Shown here piece by piece: positions 57,356 to 64,000 of a stretch of 64,000 nucleotides of DNA. Numbering within the stretch: position 1 is the first letter of the stretch; the number at the start of each line of letters is the position of its first letter. The translations under genes were made by a program, and so were the position numbers. The DNA comes from an uncultured Bacteroidales bacterium (GTDB lineage: Bacteria > Bacteroidota > Bacteroidia > Bacteroidales > Bacteroidaceae). The stretch covers positions 1 to 64,000 of the forward strand of contig CACWFY010000019.1 of assembly GCA_902760345.1 (NCBI GenBank), in the 5' to 3' direction. Under the pieces are notes generated by a model. That model was not told the DNA's origin and searched no databases. It saw nothing but the letters and a program-made list of their open reading frames with translations.

Positions 57356-57363
57356 TACTTTTG
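57356..57363 (+). promoter_or_regulatory. probable -7 box upstream of TauE-type gene
   Basis: TACTTTTG (57356-57363), with ATTG 19 bp upstream, followed by a TTTGCACC..GATTGTTTATGA leader that is shared with 59195 and 63164. Confidence 0.45.
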
Positions 57364-57384
57364 CACCCAAATTTAAGATTGTTT

Positions 57385-58125
57385 ATGATGAGTAGTATCG
57401 TGATAGCCATATTCTTACTGAGCATCGGAGCCAGTTTCGTGCAGCGCACAACGGGCTTCGGCTTTGGCATTTTTATTATGACGATGCTGCCATTCTGGGT
57501 GCCTACTTATGGCGAGGCCACGACTCTTTCCGGTCTGTTGGCCATCACCACTTCAGCTGTCATTGTGTGGCGACTGAGGGAATATGTCACTTGGAAACGG
57601 CTATGGCCGATACTGCTGACTTTTGTTGTTGTCTCAACGATAGCGATTTTTGCTCTGACGCGCATTGAAGATTACATCTTGAGGCAAATCCTTGGCGTAG
57701 CACTCATTCTGATTAGTATTTATTTCGCTTTATTCAGCCAAAAGATCAAGTTGCCGACAACCAAGAAAGTTCAGGTAGGTGCTGGAACACTCAGCGGACT
57801 GATGGGAGGTTTCTTCGGCATGCAAGGCCCGCCAGCCGTGCTTTACTTCATCCAGTCGGAGCCGACCAAGGAGCACTATATGGCAATGGCACAGACCTAT
57901 TTCCTGATTGGCAACGTGATGATGACCATCGTCAGAGCCTATAATGGTTTTCTGACTACAACCGTACTGACGGATTATTGTTTCGGACTGGGCGGGGTTA
58001 TTATCGGCACCAGTTTGGGAGCCTATGTGTTCAAGCACATCCCCAACCGCATCTTCCGCTACATTGTCTATGCCTATATCGCTGTGAGTGGCGTTATCAT
58101 ATTGTTATCGTCGTGCCACAGCTGA
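57385..58125 (+). CDS. TauE/SafE-family permease
   Basis: 246 residues from MMSSIVIAIFLLSIGASFVQ. About eight hydrophobic segments; TauE features FVQRTTGFGFGIFIM (residues 19-33) and the second-half signature GLMGGFFGMQGPPAVLYF. Inner membrane, probably exporting sulfite or an organosulfonate; substrate unknown. The ATG at 57265 would add 40 residues without family match. Its end overlaps the MBL gene by 29 bp, tail to tail. Confidence 0.88.
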   Translation: MMSSIVIAIFLLSIGASFVQRTTGFGFGIFIMTMLPFWVPTYGEATTLSGLLAITTSAVIVWRLREYVTWKRLWPILLTFVVVSTIAIFALTRIEDYILRQILGVALILISIYFALFSQKIKLPTTKKVQVGAGTLSGLMGGFFGMQGPPAVLYFIQSEPTKEHYMAMAQTYFLIGNVMMTIVRAYNGFLTTTVLTDYCFGLGGVIIGTSLGAYVFKHIPNRIFRYIVYAYIAVSGVIILLSSCHS

Positions 58126-58891
58126 ATGCATGAAGCTGTTCACCCATCACAGCCTTTAGTATAGCAAACACCTTATCACCCGTACAATGGCTGGTGTAGA
58201 ACTGTGTTTCGGGATATTTGGCTTTCAGCCTTTGAACCAGAGCCGTCAGCTCTTCTTCCGTTTGCAGACCATCGAGTAAGTGAAAACCTCCGACAATGGT
58301 ATGAACTGGCCAAGGACAAGCCGCCAGGATATTCTCCAGACCGCTATGGGCACAGCCTGTAAACAACAGACCATCGACATATAGAGCCAGCTCATGACGG
58401 AAATCGTCGTGGATAAAATCGCCATTGGCATCCTGCACATAAAGATTCACATTTCCTTTAGGCATCGGATGGTTCTGAGGGATATGGGCTATTACATGGA
58501 TATCCTCTGCTATTGCACAGGTCTGATTGATCAAGACGAGTCTGCTATCGTCAATCTTGGGCCACTCCGCAGTAATACTATGGAGATTCCCTCGCTTTGA
58601 AAAGAACTTACCATTGACGGCATCAGGTGAAACGACAACTTTAGACTGTCGATTACGTGCAATAAAATACTTTAGCCCTCCTGCATGGTCGCTGTGGCCA
58701 TGTGAGATGAATACATAATCCACCGTACTGAGGTCAAGACCCATCTTCTCGGCATTTCGGATAAACACATCACTTGCCCCTGTATCAAGCAGGATGCGAT
58801 GTTTCTCAGTCTCTAGCAGGATAGACAAGCCATGCTCTGTTTCGAGCTGCTCATTATTCGTGCGATTATCTGATAGTACCGTCCACTTCAT
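58097..58891 (-). CDS. metallo-beta-lactamase-fold hydrolase
   Basis: 264 residues. Zinc motif VFISHGHSDHAGGLKYF (HxHxDH, about residue 60), then GCAHSGLENILAA (His ligand) and a later HTIVGGFHLL. The nearest described group is the 7,8-dihydropterin-6-methyl-4-(ribofuranosyl)aminobenzene-phosphate synthase-like MBL proteins; substrate not determinable. The 3' end overlaps the TauE gene. Confidence 0.88.
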   Translation of the reverse strand: MKWTVLSDNRTNNEQLETEHGLSILLETEKHRILLDTGASDVFIRNAEKMGLDLSTVDYVFISHGHSDHAGGLKYFIARNRQSKVVVSPDAVNGKFFSKRGNLHSITAEWPKIDDSRLVLINQTCAIAEDIHVIAHIPQNHPMPKGNVNLYVQDANGDFIHDDFRHELALYVDGLLFTGCAHSGLENILAACPWPVHTIVGGFHLLDGLQTEEELTALVQRLKAKYPETQFYTSHCTGDKVFAILKAVMGEQLHAFSCGTTITI

Positions 58892-59123
58892 TTATTATCT
58901 GATAAAGTTCATGAACTGGGGACGTTCGTCGCGCTCGGGTGCAGCCTCGCCGACAGACTGCCAATGCCGCAGCAGGTTTGTTCTGTACCAGATGGCCTGC
59001 CGAGAAGAACAGGCGCTGCATCAGAGAGAGAATTCCACCGTTTGGCTGGCCATAGTAGACGGGCGTGCCCACGATGAGTGCATCCGCCATAGTGGCTTTC
59101 TTGATAAAATCTCTTCTGTCCAT
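58866..59123 (-). pseudogene. flavodoxin-fold NADPH-dependent oxidoreductase remnant
   Basis: Open frame of 85 codons (MDRRDFIKKATMADALIVG). The central FMN-fold segment is there: PVYYGQPNGGILSLMQRLFFSAGHLVQNKPAAALAVCRRG (split here into two known blocks, GTPVYYGQPNGGILSL and NKPAAALAVCRRG). The usual first 60 residues are missing, and after CRRG the sequence jumps to a different frame whose tail (PQFMNFIR) is a normal C-terminus. So both ends are trimmed and the middle is joined out of frame. Confidence 0.6.
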
Positions 59124-59235
59124 AGTCGTTATCTGTTTAAACCTGTTTTCGCTATTTTTTGTTACAAAAATAGTAATAATTCCGTAATTATCGCTAAATT
59201 TGCACCGAATATTAGGATACTTTAATGAAGAAACA

Positions 59236-59517
59236 ATGATTCAGCAAATATTAATGACCTTGACCCTCAAGCGATGCGTTTACCACTTGGTATCAATCAT
59301 CTACCTGCTTCTCCTTTCCTTCGGAGCATCTGCACAAGGATATAAAAACCCCGTACTTCCTGGCTTTCATGCTTATAACCGCCTCAGTGCTGACTACGCC
59401 CTCAACGACCAGCTCCACGCCACCCTGGGCTACGACTTCTTCCATGCCGATCGCGGCTCGTTCACGGTCTATGACAACAACTCCGAGGTGTTCCTTAAAC
59501 TGAAATACAGTTTTTGA
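59236..59517 (+). pseudogene. chimeric remnant: GH43 start joined to outer-membrane C-terminus
   Basis: 93 residues from MIQQILMTLTLKRC. A signal peptide (YHLVSIIYLLLLSFGASAQ) is followed by GYKNPVLPGFH, the usual opening of glycoside hydrolase family 43 proteins. Then the sequence changes to AYNRLSADYALNDQLHATLG and ends SEVFLKLKYSF, a typical beta-barrel outer membrane C-terminus with terminal Phe. This looks like a large deletion that joined two different genes. The ATGATTCAGCAA at the start is the same as the yjbQ start at 63205. Confidence 0.65.
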
Positions 59518-59535
59518 ATAGTCTCTAACAAGAGA

Positions 59536-59571
59536 GCCGCCGATATCACTCATCGGACATCGGCGGTTTTT
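59536..59571 (+). terminator. terminator after GH43 chimera
   Basis: CCGCCGAT and ATCGGCGG stem, followed by a T run. Confidence 0.8.
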
Positions 59572-59632
59572 GCTTGTTAATGAACGGGCTTCGTCATTTT
59601 CATTGTTTGTTATGGTTTTACACCTGATATGT

Positions 59633-60028
59633 CTATTGAGCGTGCTTGCAATTAGCGCACCGTCCCTTACGTTCACAGTACCTTTCGCACTGTGCACAGA
59701 TGTCGTAGCCGAGCATGGCGCCGAGGATGAAGTCTTCCTCGGGCGACAGCTCGTTAAGCGGACGGGTGACAAACAGACGGATGGCATCGAGACATTCGCG
59801 GCGACCGAAGTAGACGTTCACGTTCTCCTTGCCAGCGGGCTGCACCACATAGTCTATCGACTGGCGGCCCAAGCGATGGCAGGCCTGCTGCTCGAACCGG
59901 CGGTTACAGGTGAAGAGTATCATCCTGCGCACACCTTTCTTATATTCATAGATATGATTCATCAGCACTCGCATCTCTGATGGTAGCACCATCTGACTTG
60001 TCTGAATATCCGTTGTCCGCTGCATCAT
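59633..60028 (-). CDS. DUF2023 family protein
   Basis: 131 residues; a C-terminal CxxC-rich end (ICAQCERYCERKGRCANC) looks metal-binding, and the core MNHIYEYKKGVRRMILFT matches DUF2023, often beside flavodoxin in Bacteroidota. An internal ATG (residue 19) may be the true start. It lies 10 bp after the flavodoxin stop, so it is co-transcribed and may serve the flavodoxin. Confidence 0.8.
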   Translation of the reverse strand: MMQRTTDIQTSQMVLPSEMRVLMNHIYEYKKGVRRMILFTCNRRFEQQACHRLGRQSIDYVVQPAGKENVNVYFGRRECLDAIRLFVTRPLNELSPEEDFILGAMLGYDICAQCERYCERKGRCANCKHAQ

Positions 60029-60038
60029 ACATATTAAA

Positions 60039-60533
60039 TTAAAGGTTAGGGGAAATGGCTGCTATCCATGCTTCAATACGTGTGTCGGTCTTATCGTCCT
60101 CATTCACGTCGTCGAGGGGCAGACCCACAAACTTGCCGTCAACAACGGCTTCAGAGTCACCGAAGGTGTAACCATCGATATCTACGGCTCCCACAAAACT
60201 GGCACCGCTGGTCTTAAGGGCGTTGAACAACTCGCCGATACCTCCCACGAAGGTGTCGCCATACGACTCGCAATCGCCACAGCCGAAGAGGGCGATGGTC
60301 TTGCCTGTGAGGTCTGCACCCTGCAACACCTTCAAGCCGTCATACCAGTCGTCCTGCAATTCGCCTGCGCCCCAAGTAGAGGTACCAAGGATCAGGTTCT
60401 GGTTGTTATTCACTACATCGGCTGTGAGGTTCTGTACGTCAATAGCCTCACAACCCAACTTCTGGGCTATCTTCTCTGCGATAGCCTCGCATGTTCCTGT
60501 CGAGGAACCGTAAACTACAATAGTTTTACTCAT
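60039..60533 (-). CDS. fldA: flavodoxin
   Basis: 164 residues, long-chain flavodoxin with FMN phosphate loop VYGSSTGTCEAIAEK (residues 7-21), then LGTSTWGAGELQDDW and GCGDCESYGDTFVGG. Cytoplasmic one-electron carrier. Promoter upstream at 60584-60591. Confidence 0.94.
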   Translation of the reverse strand: MSKTIVVYGSSTGTCEAIAEKIAQKLGCEAIDVQNLTADVVNNNQNLILGTSTWGAGELQDDWYDGLKVLQGADLTGKTIALFGCGDCESYGDTFVGGIGELFNALKTSGASFVGAVDIDGYTFGDSEAVVDGKFVGLPLDDVNEDDKTDTRIEAWIAAISPNL

Positions 60534-60583
60534 TACTATATTATCTAAAATGGCTAAAAAATTAACTATTCAAAATCACGCTG

Positions 60584-60591
60584 CAAAGGTA
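60584..60591 (-). promoter_or_regulatory. -7 box of the flavodoxin promoter
   Basis: TACCTTTG on the minus strand (complement CAAAGGTA at 60584-60591), with ATTG 20 bp upstream (complement at 60612-60615). Confidence 0.55.
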
Positions 60592-60599
60592 CGACGAAA

Positions 60600-60645
60600 A
60601 TCCCGACGGCACAATACTCAAAACAGAGTGTTTTACCATCGGGAT
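60600..60645 (-). terminator. hairpin, probable terminator of the fusion gene
   Basis: ATCCCGA/TCGGGAT stem around a smaller ACTC/GAGT stem. On the minus strand, TTTTCG follows. It lies between the DUF3089 fusion gene and the flavodoxin promoter. Confidence 0.5.
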
Positions 60646-60740
60646 ATGCAGGGTTTCTAATGAAACGCGATTAGCAAGAAGTAGGTATTTACATGATGTA
60701 ATAAAGATATGTTATAACATTTTCTCTATTGTTCTAATTC

Positions 60741-62447
60741 TTAATACGCGTATACTAATCCGTACTTCTCATGTAAACTACGAAGGGTGCCATCAGACTT
60801 CATCTGGCGGATGATGTTATTGACTAATTGTAGCAGATCATCCTGACCCTTGCGCATCAGCACGCCAATCTCTCCGTGGGTGAAAGGAGCATTCAAAAGC
60901 GGGGCAGCGAGGCGTGGGTCATTCTGTACATACCATGGAGCTTCGGTTATCTCCGTTATCATCACATCGGCATAGCCCTCGGCCACCTGATTGGGGATTT
61001 CCTCGTTCTTCTGATAGACGATGATGGTGGCATGGGGCAGATTCGCATTGGCAAATTTCTCGTTAAGTCCGCCCGGATTTACCATCACGCGAACTTCTGG
61101 CTTGTCGATGTCGGCCAGCGACTGGTAGCGGTCGGCGTCGGCAGCACGGCAGAGGATGGTCTTGCCGTTGGCCAGATAACCGTCACTCATCAGCATCGTC
61201 TCCTTTCGTGTGTCGGTAATGGTGATGCCACCGATGGCGAGGTCGAAGGTTTGCGGCTCAGCCAGCACATCGGCAGTCAGCGTAGGCCACGAAGTATTAA
61301 CGAATTCAAAACCTACACCGATGCGCTCGGCTATCTTCTCTGCCATTTCAATGCCGAAGCCCCAGTAGTTTCCGTCGGCCTCGCGGTAGGAGAGAGGGCG
61401 ATAGTCGCCTGTGGTGCCCACCAGCAACGTGCCTCGCTCCTGGATGCGGGTGACAGTTGGCTGGTGAATCTTGCGCCACTCTTTGGCACGTACCTTGATG
61501 TTCCGTTGCAGGCACTCGCTGTAGAGCCACGGCTCGCAGCTGTGGATGTCGCCCACGTTCAGGAAACCGCGGAACGGGGGATATTCGGAGGCGCTGTAGT
61601 TGGTGGCCACGAGGACGTGATGCTCAGGTGAGACGGTGATGGTGATGGTGTCATGGAATATGGCGGGCGTGGCATCGGTGCGCCAGTTCACGGGGTTGAT
61701 GCAGATGTCGGAGCCTGCAATGAGGGGCAGCACATACTTCACGTCCTTTACGGTGTTGTAACAGATGGTGACGCCCGTGTCGGTCTCGCCCTCGGCGGGG
61801 CGGATGTGGCTACACGCGGCCATGTCGGCCTTGGTCACCTTGTAGCCCAGCACGTAGGCGGCGGCCAACTGGCTGTAGGTCTCGTCGTCGATGTGCTTCA
61901 GCAGTTCCACCACGGCCAGACCGCCCTGGCTGAAGCCTGCGAGGATGAGCGGGCGCGACTGGTCACGCTGCGCCTGAAAGAGGTCGAAGGCCGTGCGCAC
62001 GTCATCCATCGACAGACGGGTACGCTGATAAACGGTGTCCTCGCTGTTGGTCATGAACGCCTGGATGGTCGTGTGGCGATAGAAAGGCGCATAGAAGCGG
62101 TTGCCGGGCGACATATAGGCCGCCACCTTCTTCATCTCCAGGTCAGCCATGTGGGCGCGGTGCTCTGGGTTCCACACGTCGGCGTAGTGGCATACCTTGC
62201 CGTCTGCTGTCGTCCAGTCGTCCTCCCACGTCGAAACAACGTAGAACACGTCGGCTCCCGTGCCGTCCGAGTCGCCGTCTGCCGTAATCCACATCGTGGG
62301 GTTGCTATAGTCAGGAGCCTGTGGGATATACCGGCTCTCTACCGTCTGCCCCGACGTATTATCGTCGTTCGCCGTACAAGATGCAAACGCCGCCGTACCG
62401 CAGATTGTGAGTATGAGGGCTATCAGCCAAAGTCTTGTTCGTTTCAT
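60741..62447 (-). CDS. fusion: DUF3089-like hydrolase + cyclohexadienyl dehydratase-like binding domain
   Basis: 568 residues, with signal peptide and probable lipobox FASC (about residue 24). Residues 30-330 are an alpha/beta hydrolase of DUF3089 type, nucleophile in ILAGFSQGGLAVVELL. Residues 335-568 are a periplasmic-binding fold similar to PheC cyclohexadienyl dehydratase: RGTLLVGTTGDYRPLSYRE, VNTSWPTLTADVLA, VMVNPGGLNEKFANANLP and MITEITEAPW. Exported, so activity would be in the periplasm or at the outer surface. This fusion is unusual in my knowledge. It follows the lipoprotein at 62451 by 3 bp. Confidence 0.82.
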   Translation of the reverse strand: MKRTRLWLIALILTICGTAAFASCTANDDNTSGQTVESRYIPQAPDYSNPTMWITADGDSDGTGADVFYVVSTWEDDWTTADGKVCHYADVWNPEHRAHMADLEMKKVAAYMSPGNRFYAPFYRHTTIQAFMTNSEDTVYQRTRLSMDDVRTAFDLFQAQRDQSRPLILAGFSQGGLAVVELLKHIDDETYSQLAAAYVLGYKVTKADMAACSHIRPAEGETDTGVTICYNTVKDVKYVLPLIAGSDICINPVNWRTDATPAIFHDTITITVSPEHHVLVATNYSASEYPPFRGFLNVGDIHSCEPWLYSECLQRNIKVRAKEWRKIHQPTVTRIQERGTLLVGTTGDYRPLSYREADGNYWGFGIEMAEKIAERIGVGFEFVNTSWPTLTADVLAEPQTFDLAIGGITITDTRKETMLMSDGYLANGKTILCRAADADRYQSLADIDKPEVRVMVNPGGLNEKFANANLPHATIIVYQKNEEIPNQVAEGYADVMITEITEAPWYVQNDPRLAAPLLNAPFTHGEIGVLMRKGQDDLLQLVNNIIRQMKSDGTLRSLHEKYGLVYAY

Positions 62448-62450
62448 ATT

Positions 62451-62879
62451 TTAGTTCTCCTTCTCTAAATAATCAAATATATCAATAGTTCCTGCCTCGT
62501 TTCTGACATCAAGGGTAGGAACATACTCTTCCATTCTCGTTGTGCCACTTGTCTTGTCGACGTAGAAATTGACGAATGCCCCAGTATAACTGCGGAAAAC
62601 CACCTGAAAGGCAGAATCGGTTTCTTCGCCCATCTGTACATACATGATGGAGGGATTTTCTTCTGCAGCGCTCCAGTCATACGCGCTATGGCAATAGTTG
62701 CTGACTCCTTCGTAGGCCATCTCAGCTGTTATTTTACTCTTTGTGGTATTGGCTTCGCCTTCGTCCGTCACGACTCGGCCATCCAAGCGAGCTTGGCGGC
62801 TCTCGCTGTTCCGTCCGTTGTTGCCACAAGAGCAGAATAACAAGATAGCCAATATGAATGAAAAGGCGATATGTTTCAT
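62451..62879 (-). CDS. small lipoprotein, hypothetical
   Basis: 142 residues, lipobox FCSC in MKHIAFSFILAILLFCSC. The mature domain has no family I know. Starts 5 bp downstream of the carbonic anhydrase remnant; the next gene (3 bp downstream) is the DUF3089 fusion, so all three are one transcript. Confidence 0.75.
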   Translation of the reverse strand: MKHIAFSFILAILLFCSCGNNGRNSESRQARLDGRVVTDEGEANTTKSKITAEMAYEGVSNYCHSAYDWSAAEENPSIMYVQMGEETDSAFQVVFRSYTGAFVNFYVDKTSGTTRMEEYVPTLDVRNEAGTIDIFDYLEKEN

Positions 62880-62884
62880 AAGTG

Positions 62885-63043
62885 CTATCTTATTTCTTCT
62901 AATTCGCCAGTCTCTGAGTCTATAATAAACCCGCGAACCACCACATCCTTTGGTACAAGAGGGTGGGTCTTGATCCCCCCTGCTTTATAGCCGTCCCCCA
63001 TTAGGGGGCTCAAAATGTTATAGTCAATAATCTGGTCTATCAT
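62885..63043 (-). pseudogene. beta-carbonic anhydrase with internal deletion
   Basis: 52-codon frame. It starts MIDQIIDYN, like the family start, and ends THPLVPKDVVVRGFIIDSET then GELEEIR, the usual C-terminus. The zinc-site middle of about 130 residues is missing. The junction holds a GC-rich hairpin CCCCCTAATGGGGG, resembling REP-like elements. It cannot bind zinc. Confidence 0.7.
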
Positions 63044-63064
63044 AAGCTTATTCTCTTAAACTAG

Positions 63065-63105
63065 AAAGTTGGTACTCACCACTTAAAAGTTGGTACTCAC
63101 CACTT
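63065..63105. repeat. 21-bp direct repeat, two copies
   Basis: AAAGTTGGTACTCACCACTT at 63065-63084 and again at 63086-63105, upstream of the carbonic anhydrase remnant and between it and yjbQ. Confidence 0.75.
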
Positions 63106-63163
63106 TCTTGTAATAACAGCGCAAATTTTGCTTGCAAAGTTAGTGATTTTTCAGTAGATTTTG

Positions 63164-63171
63164 TAAATTTG
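63164..63171 (+). promoter_or_regulatory. -7 box of yjbQ promoter
   Basis: TAAATTTG (63164-63171), then a leader ATTAGGATTGTTTATGA shared with two other genes. No clear -33 element. Confidence 0.4.
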
Positions 63172-63204
63172 CACCTTAGAATTAGGATTGTTTATGAAGT
63201 TGTT

Positions 63205-63618
63205 ATGATTCAGCAAGTAGAAATAACGCTAAAATCTAAGTCTCGCGGATTCCATTTAGTGACCAGTGAGATTCTGAGCCAGCTGCCCAAGTTACCAAAG
63301 ACAGGCATCGTCAACATCTTTTGTAAGCACACGAGTTGTGGATTGAGCATCAATGAGAATGCAGATCCTGATGTGCGGGTAGATATGGAAACCATTTTCA
63401 ACCGGCTCGTCCCTGAGAACCGTCCAGAGTATGAACATACGTTGGAGGGTGCAGACGATATGCCTGCTCATGCCAAGTCAACACTGAGTGGTGTCAGCCT
63501 GACCATTCCCATTACGAACGGACACTTGAACATGGGAACCTGGCAAGGAATCTATTTTTGCGAGTATAGGAATTACGGTGGGGCAAGAAAACTGGTCGTA
63601 ACAATCATAGGAGAGTAA
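63205..63618 (+). CDS. yjbQ: YjbQ family protein (UPF0047)
   Basis: 137 residues from MIQQVEITLKSKSRGFH. Motifs: GIVNIFCKHTSCGLSINENA, DDMPAHAKSTLSGVSLTIPI and GTWQGIYFCEYRNYGG. Small cytoplasmic protein with reported weak thiamine phosphate synthase activity in the family. It precedes the nitroreductase by 3 bp. Confidence 0.93.
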   Translation: MIQQVEITLKSKSRGFHLVTSEILSQLPKLPKTGIVNIFCKHTSCGLSINENADPDVRVDMETIFNRLVPENRPEYEHTLEGADDMPAHAKSTLSGVSLTIPITNGHLNMGTWQGIYFCEYRNYGGARKLVVTIIGE

Positions 63619-63621
63619 TAT

Positions 63622-64000
63622 ATGAATTTTTTAGAACTTGTAAAGAACAGATACAGTTGTAGGGCTTATAAGTCCATCAACGTGGAGAAAGAGAAGTTAG
63701 ACTATATTCTGGAATGTGTCCGCTTTGCACCTTCAGCAGTGAACAAACAACCCTGGCTATTCCACATTGTCAGCAATGAGGAGGACAAGGCTAAGCTTCA
63801 GCAATGCTATAATCGTGACTGGTTCAAGACAGCTCCGATGTATATCATTGCCTCTATCCTACATGATGAAGAGTGGGTTAGATCTGACGGTAAACATCAT
63901 GGCAACATTGATATTGCCATTGCCGTGGAACACCTTTGTCTGGCTGCAACGGAACAAGGCCTGGCTACCTGCTGGGTATGCAACTTTAACGCTAATCTCT
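63622..64000 (+). CDS. nitroreductase family protein, cut by window end
   Basis: The first 126 residues are visible: MNFLELVKNRYSCRAYKSIN, then FAPSAVNKQPWLFHIV and NIDIAIAVEHLCLAATEQG. FMN-dependent NAD(P)H oxidoreductase. The reading frame is open at 64000. The C-terminal remnant at 57184 comes from the same family. Confidence 0.93.
   Translation, partial: MNFLELVKNRYSCRAYKSINVEKEKLDYILECVRFAPSAVNKQPWLFHIVSNEEDKAKLQQCYNRDWFKTAPMYIIASILHDEEWVRSDGKHHGNIDIAIAVEHLCLAATEQGLATCWVCNFNANL

Noticed and set aside
58866..59123. intact small flavoprotein gene
   Set aside because: Missing the first 60 residues and the C-terminus is out of frame, so it is listed as a remnant.

Overview
The window is a 64 kb stretch of a Bacteroidales chromosome, most likely Prevotella or a close relative. 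The evidence is the LpxC-FabZ fusion gene, the many promoters of the Bacteroidota type (TTTG, 19-20 bp, TAnnTTTG), the Nudix-type arabinose regulator in an ara operon, the HU-CCDC81/SPOR protein, class III FBPase, and VapE (VirE) genes with a DUF6078-like neighbour. Genus is inferred from gene content only.

Layout. 0-5.5 kb is accessory: a MORN-repeat protein, a small unknown gene, a structured RNA region, a decayed ORF, a DUF6078-like gene and a VapE-type ATPase gene bracketed by inverted iteron/core repeats. 5.5-24.7 kb is core: small lipoprotein, yebC, an IVS-type four-helix gene, an interrupted pheT, an HD phosphohydrolase, the lipid A run lpxD / lpxC-fabZ / lpxA, miaA, a class A PBP, then on the other strand a divergent WecB-like protein, a lipoprotein, ugd and rfbC, followed by HU-CCDC81, FHA, EamA and truA genes. 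24.8-40.3 kb holds two tandem acyl-CoA synthetases, tkt, rpiB, a LolA-like protein, two glycosyltransferase-like proteins that look catalytically incomplete, fbp, folK-like, an ABC-F gene, grpE-dnaJ and folC. 40.3-53.4 kb is a galactose/arabinose block: galM, galK, secreted galM, SGLT transporter, Nudix regulator, araD, araA, araB, with uvrA directly after araB. Four tRNA genes (Thr, Gly, Ser, Glu) follow at 53.5-54.1 kb, and immediately after them a second VapE locus whose gene is frameshifted by a 43-bp tandem duplication.

55.9-64 kb mixes intact genes (glycerate kinase, TauE-type permease, MBL hydrolase, DUF2023, flavodoxin, a DUF3089/PheC-like fusion, YjbQ, a nitroreductase cut by the window end) with small remnants in which the middle of a recognisable gene is missing: nitroreductase tail, NADPH-FMN oxidoreductase, a GH43/outer-membrane chimera and a beta-carbonic anhydrase.

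Best candidate for an undescribed system: both VapE loci share one layout. It runs: a 22-bp-period repeat array, then one iteron - conserved core - several iterons, then a promoter, then the VapE ATPase gene, then an inverted core with iterons. The core (AAAAGCCTTTGTA followed by AAAGGG) is conserved between loci while the iteron sequences differ completely. This could be a small mobile or satellite replication unit; function is inference.
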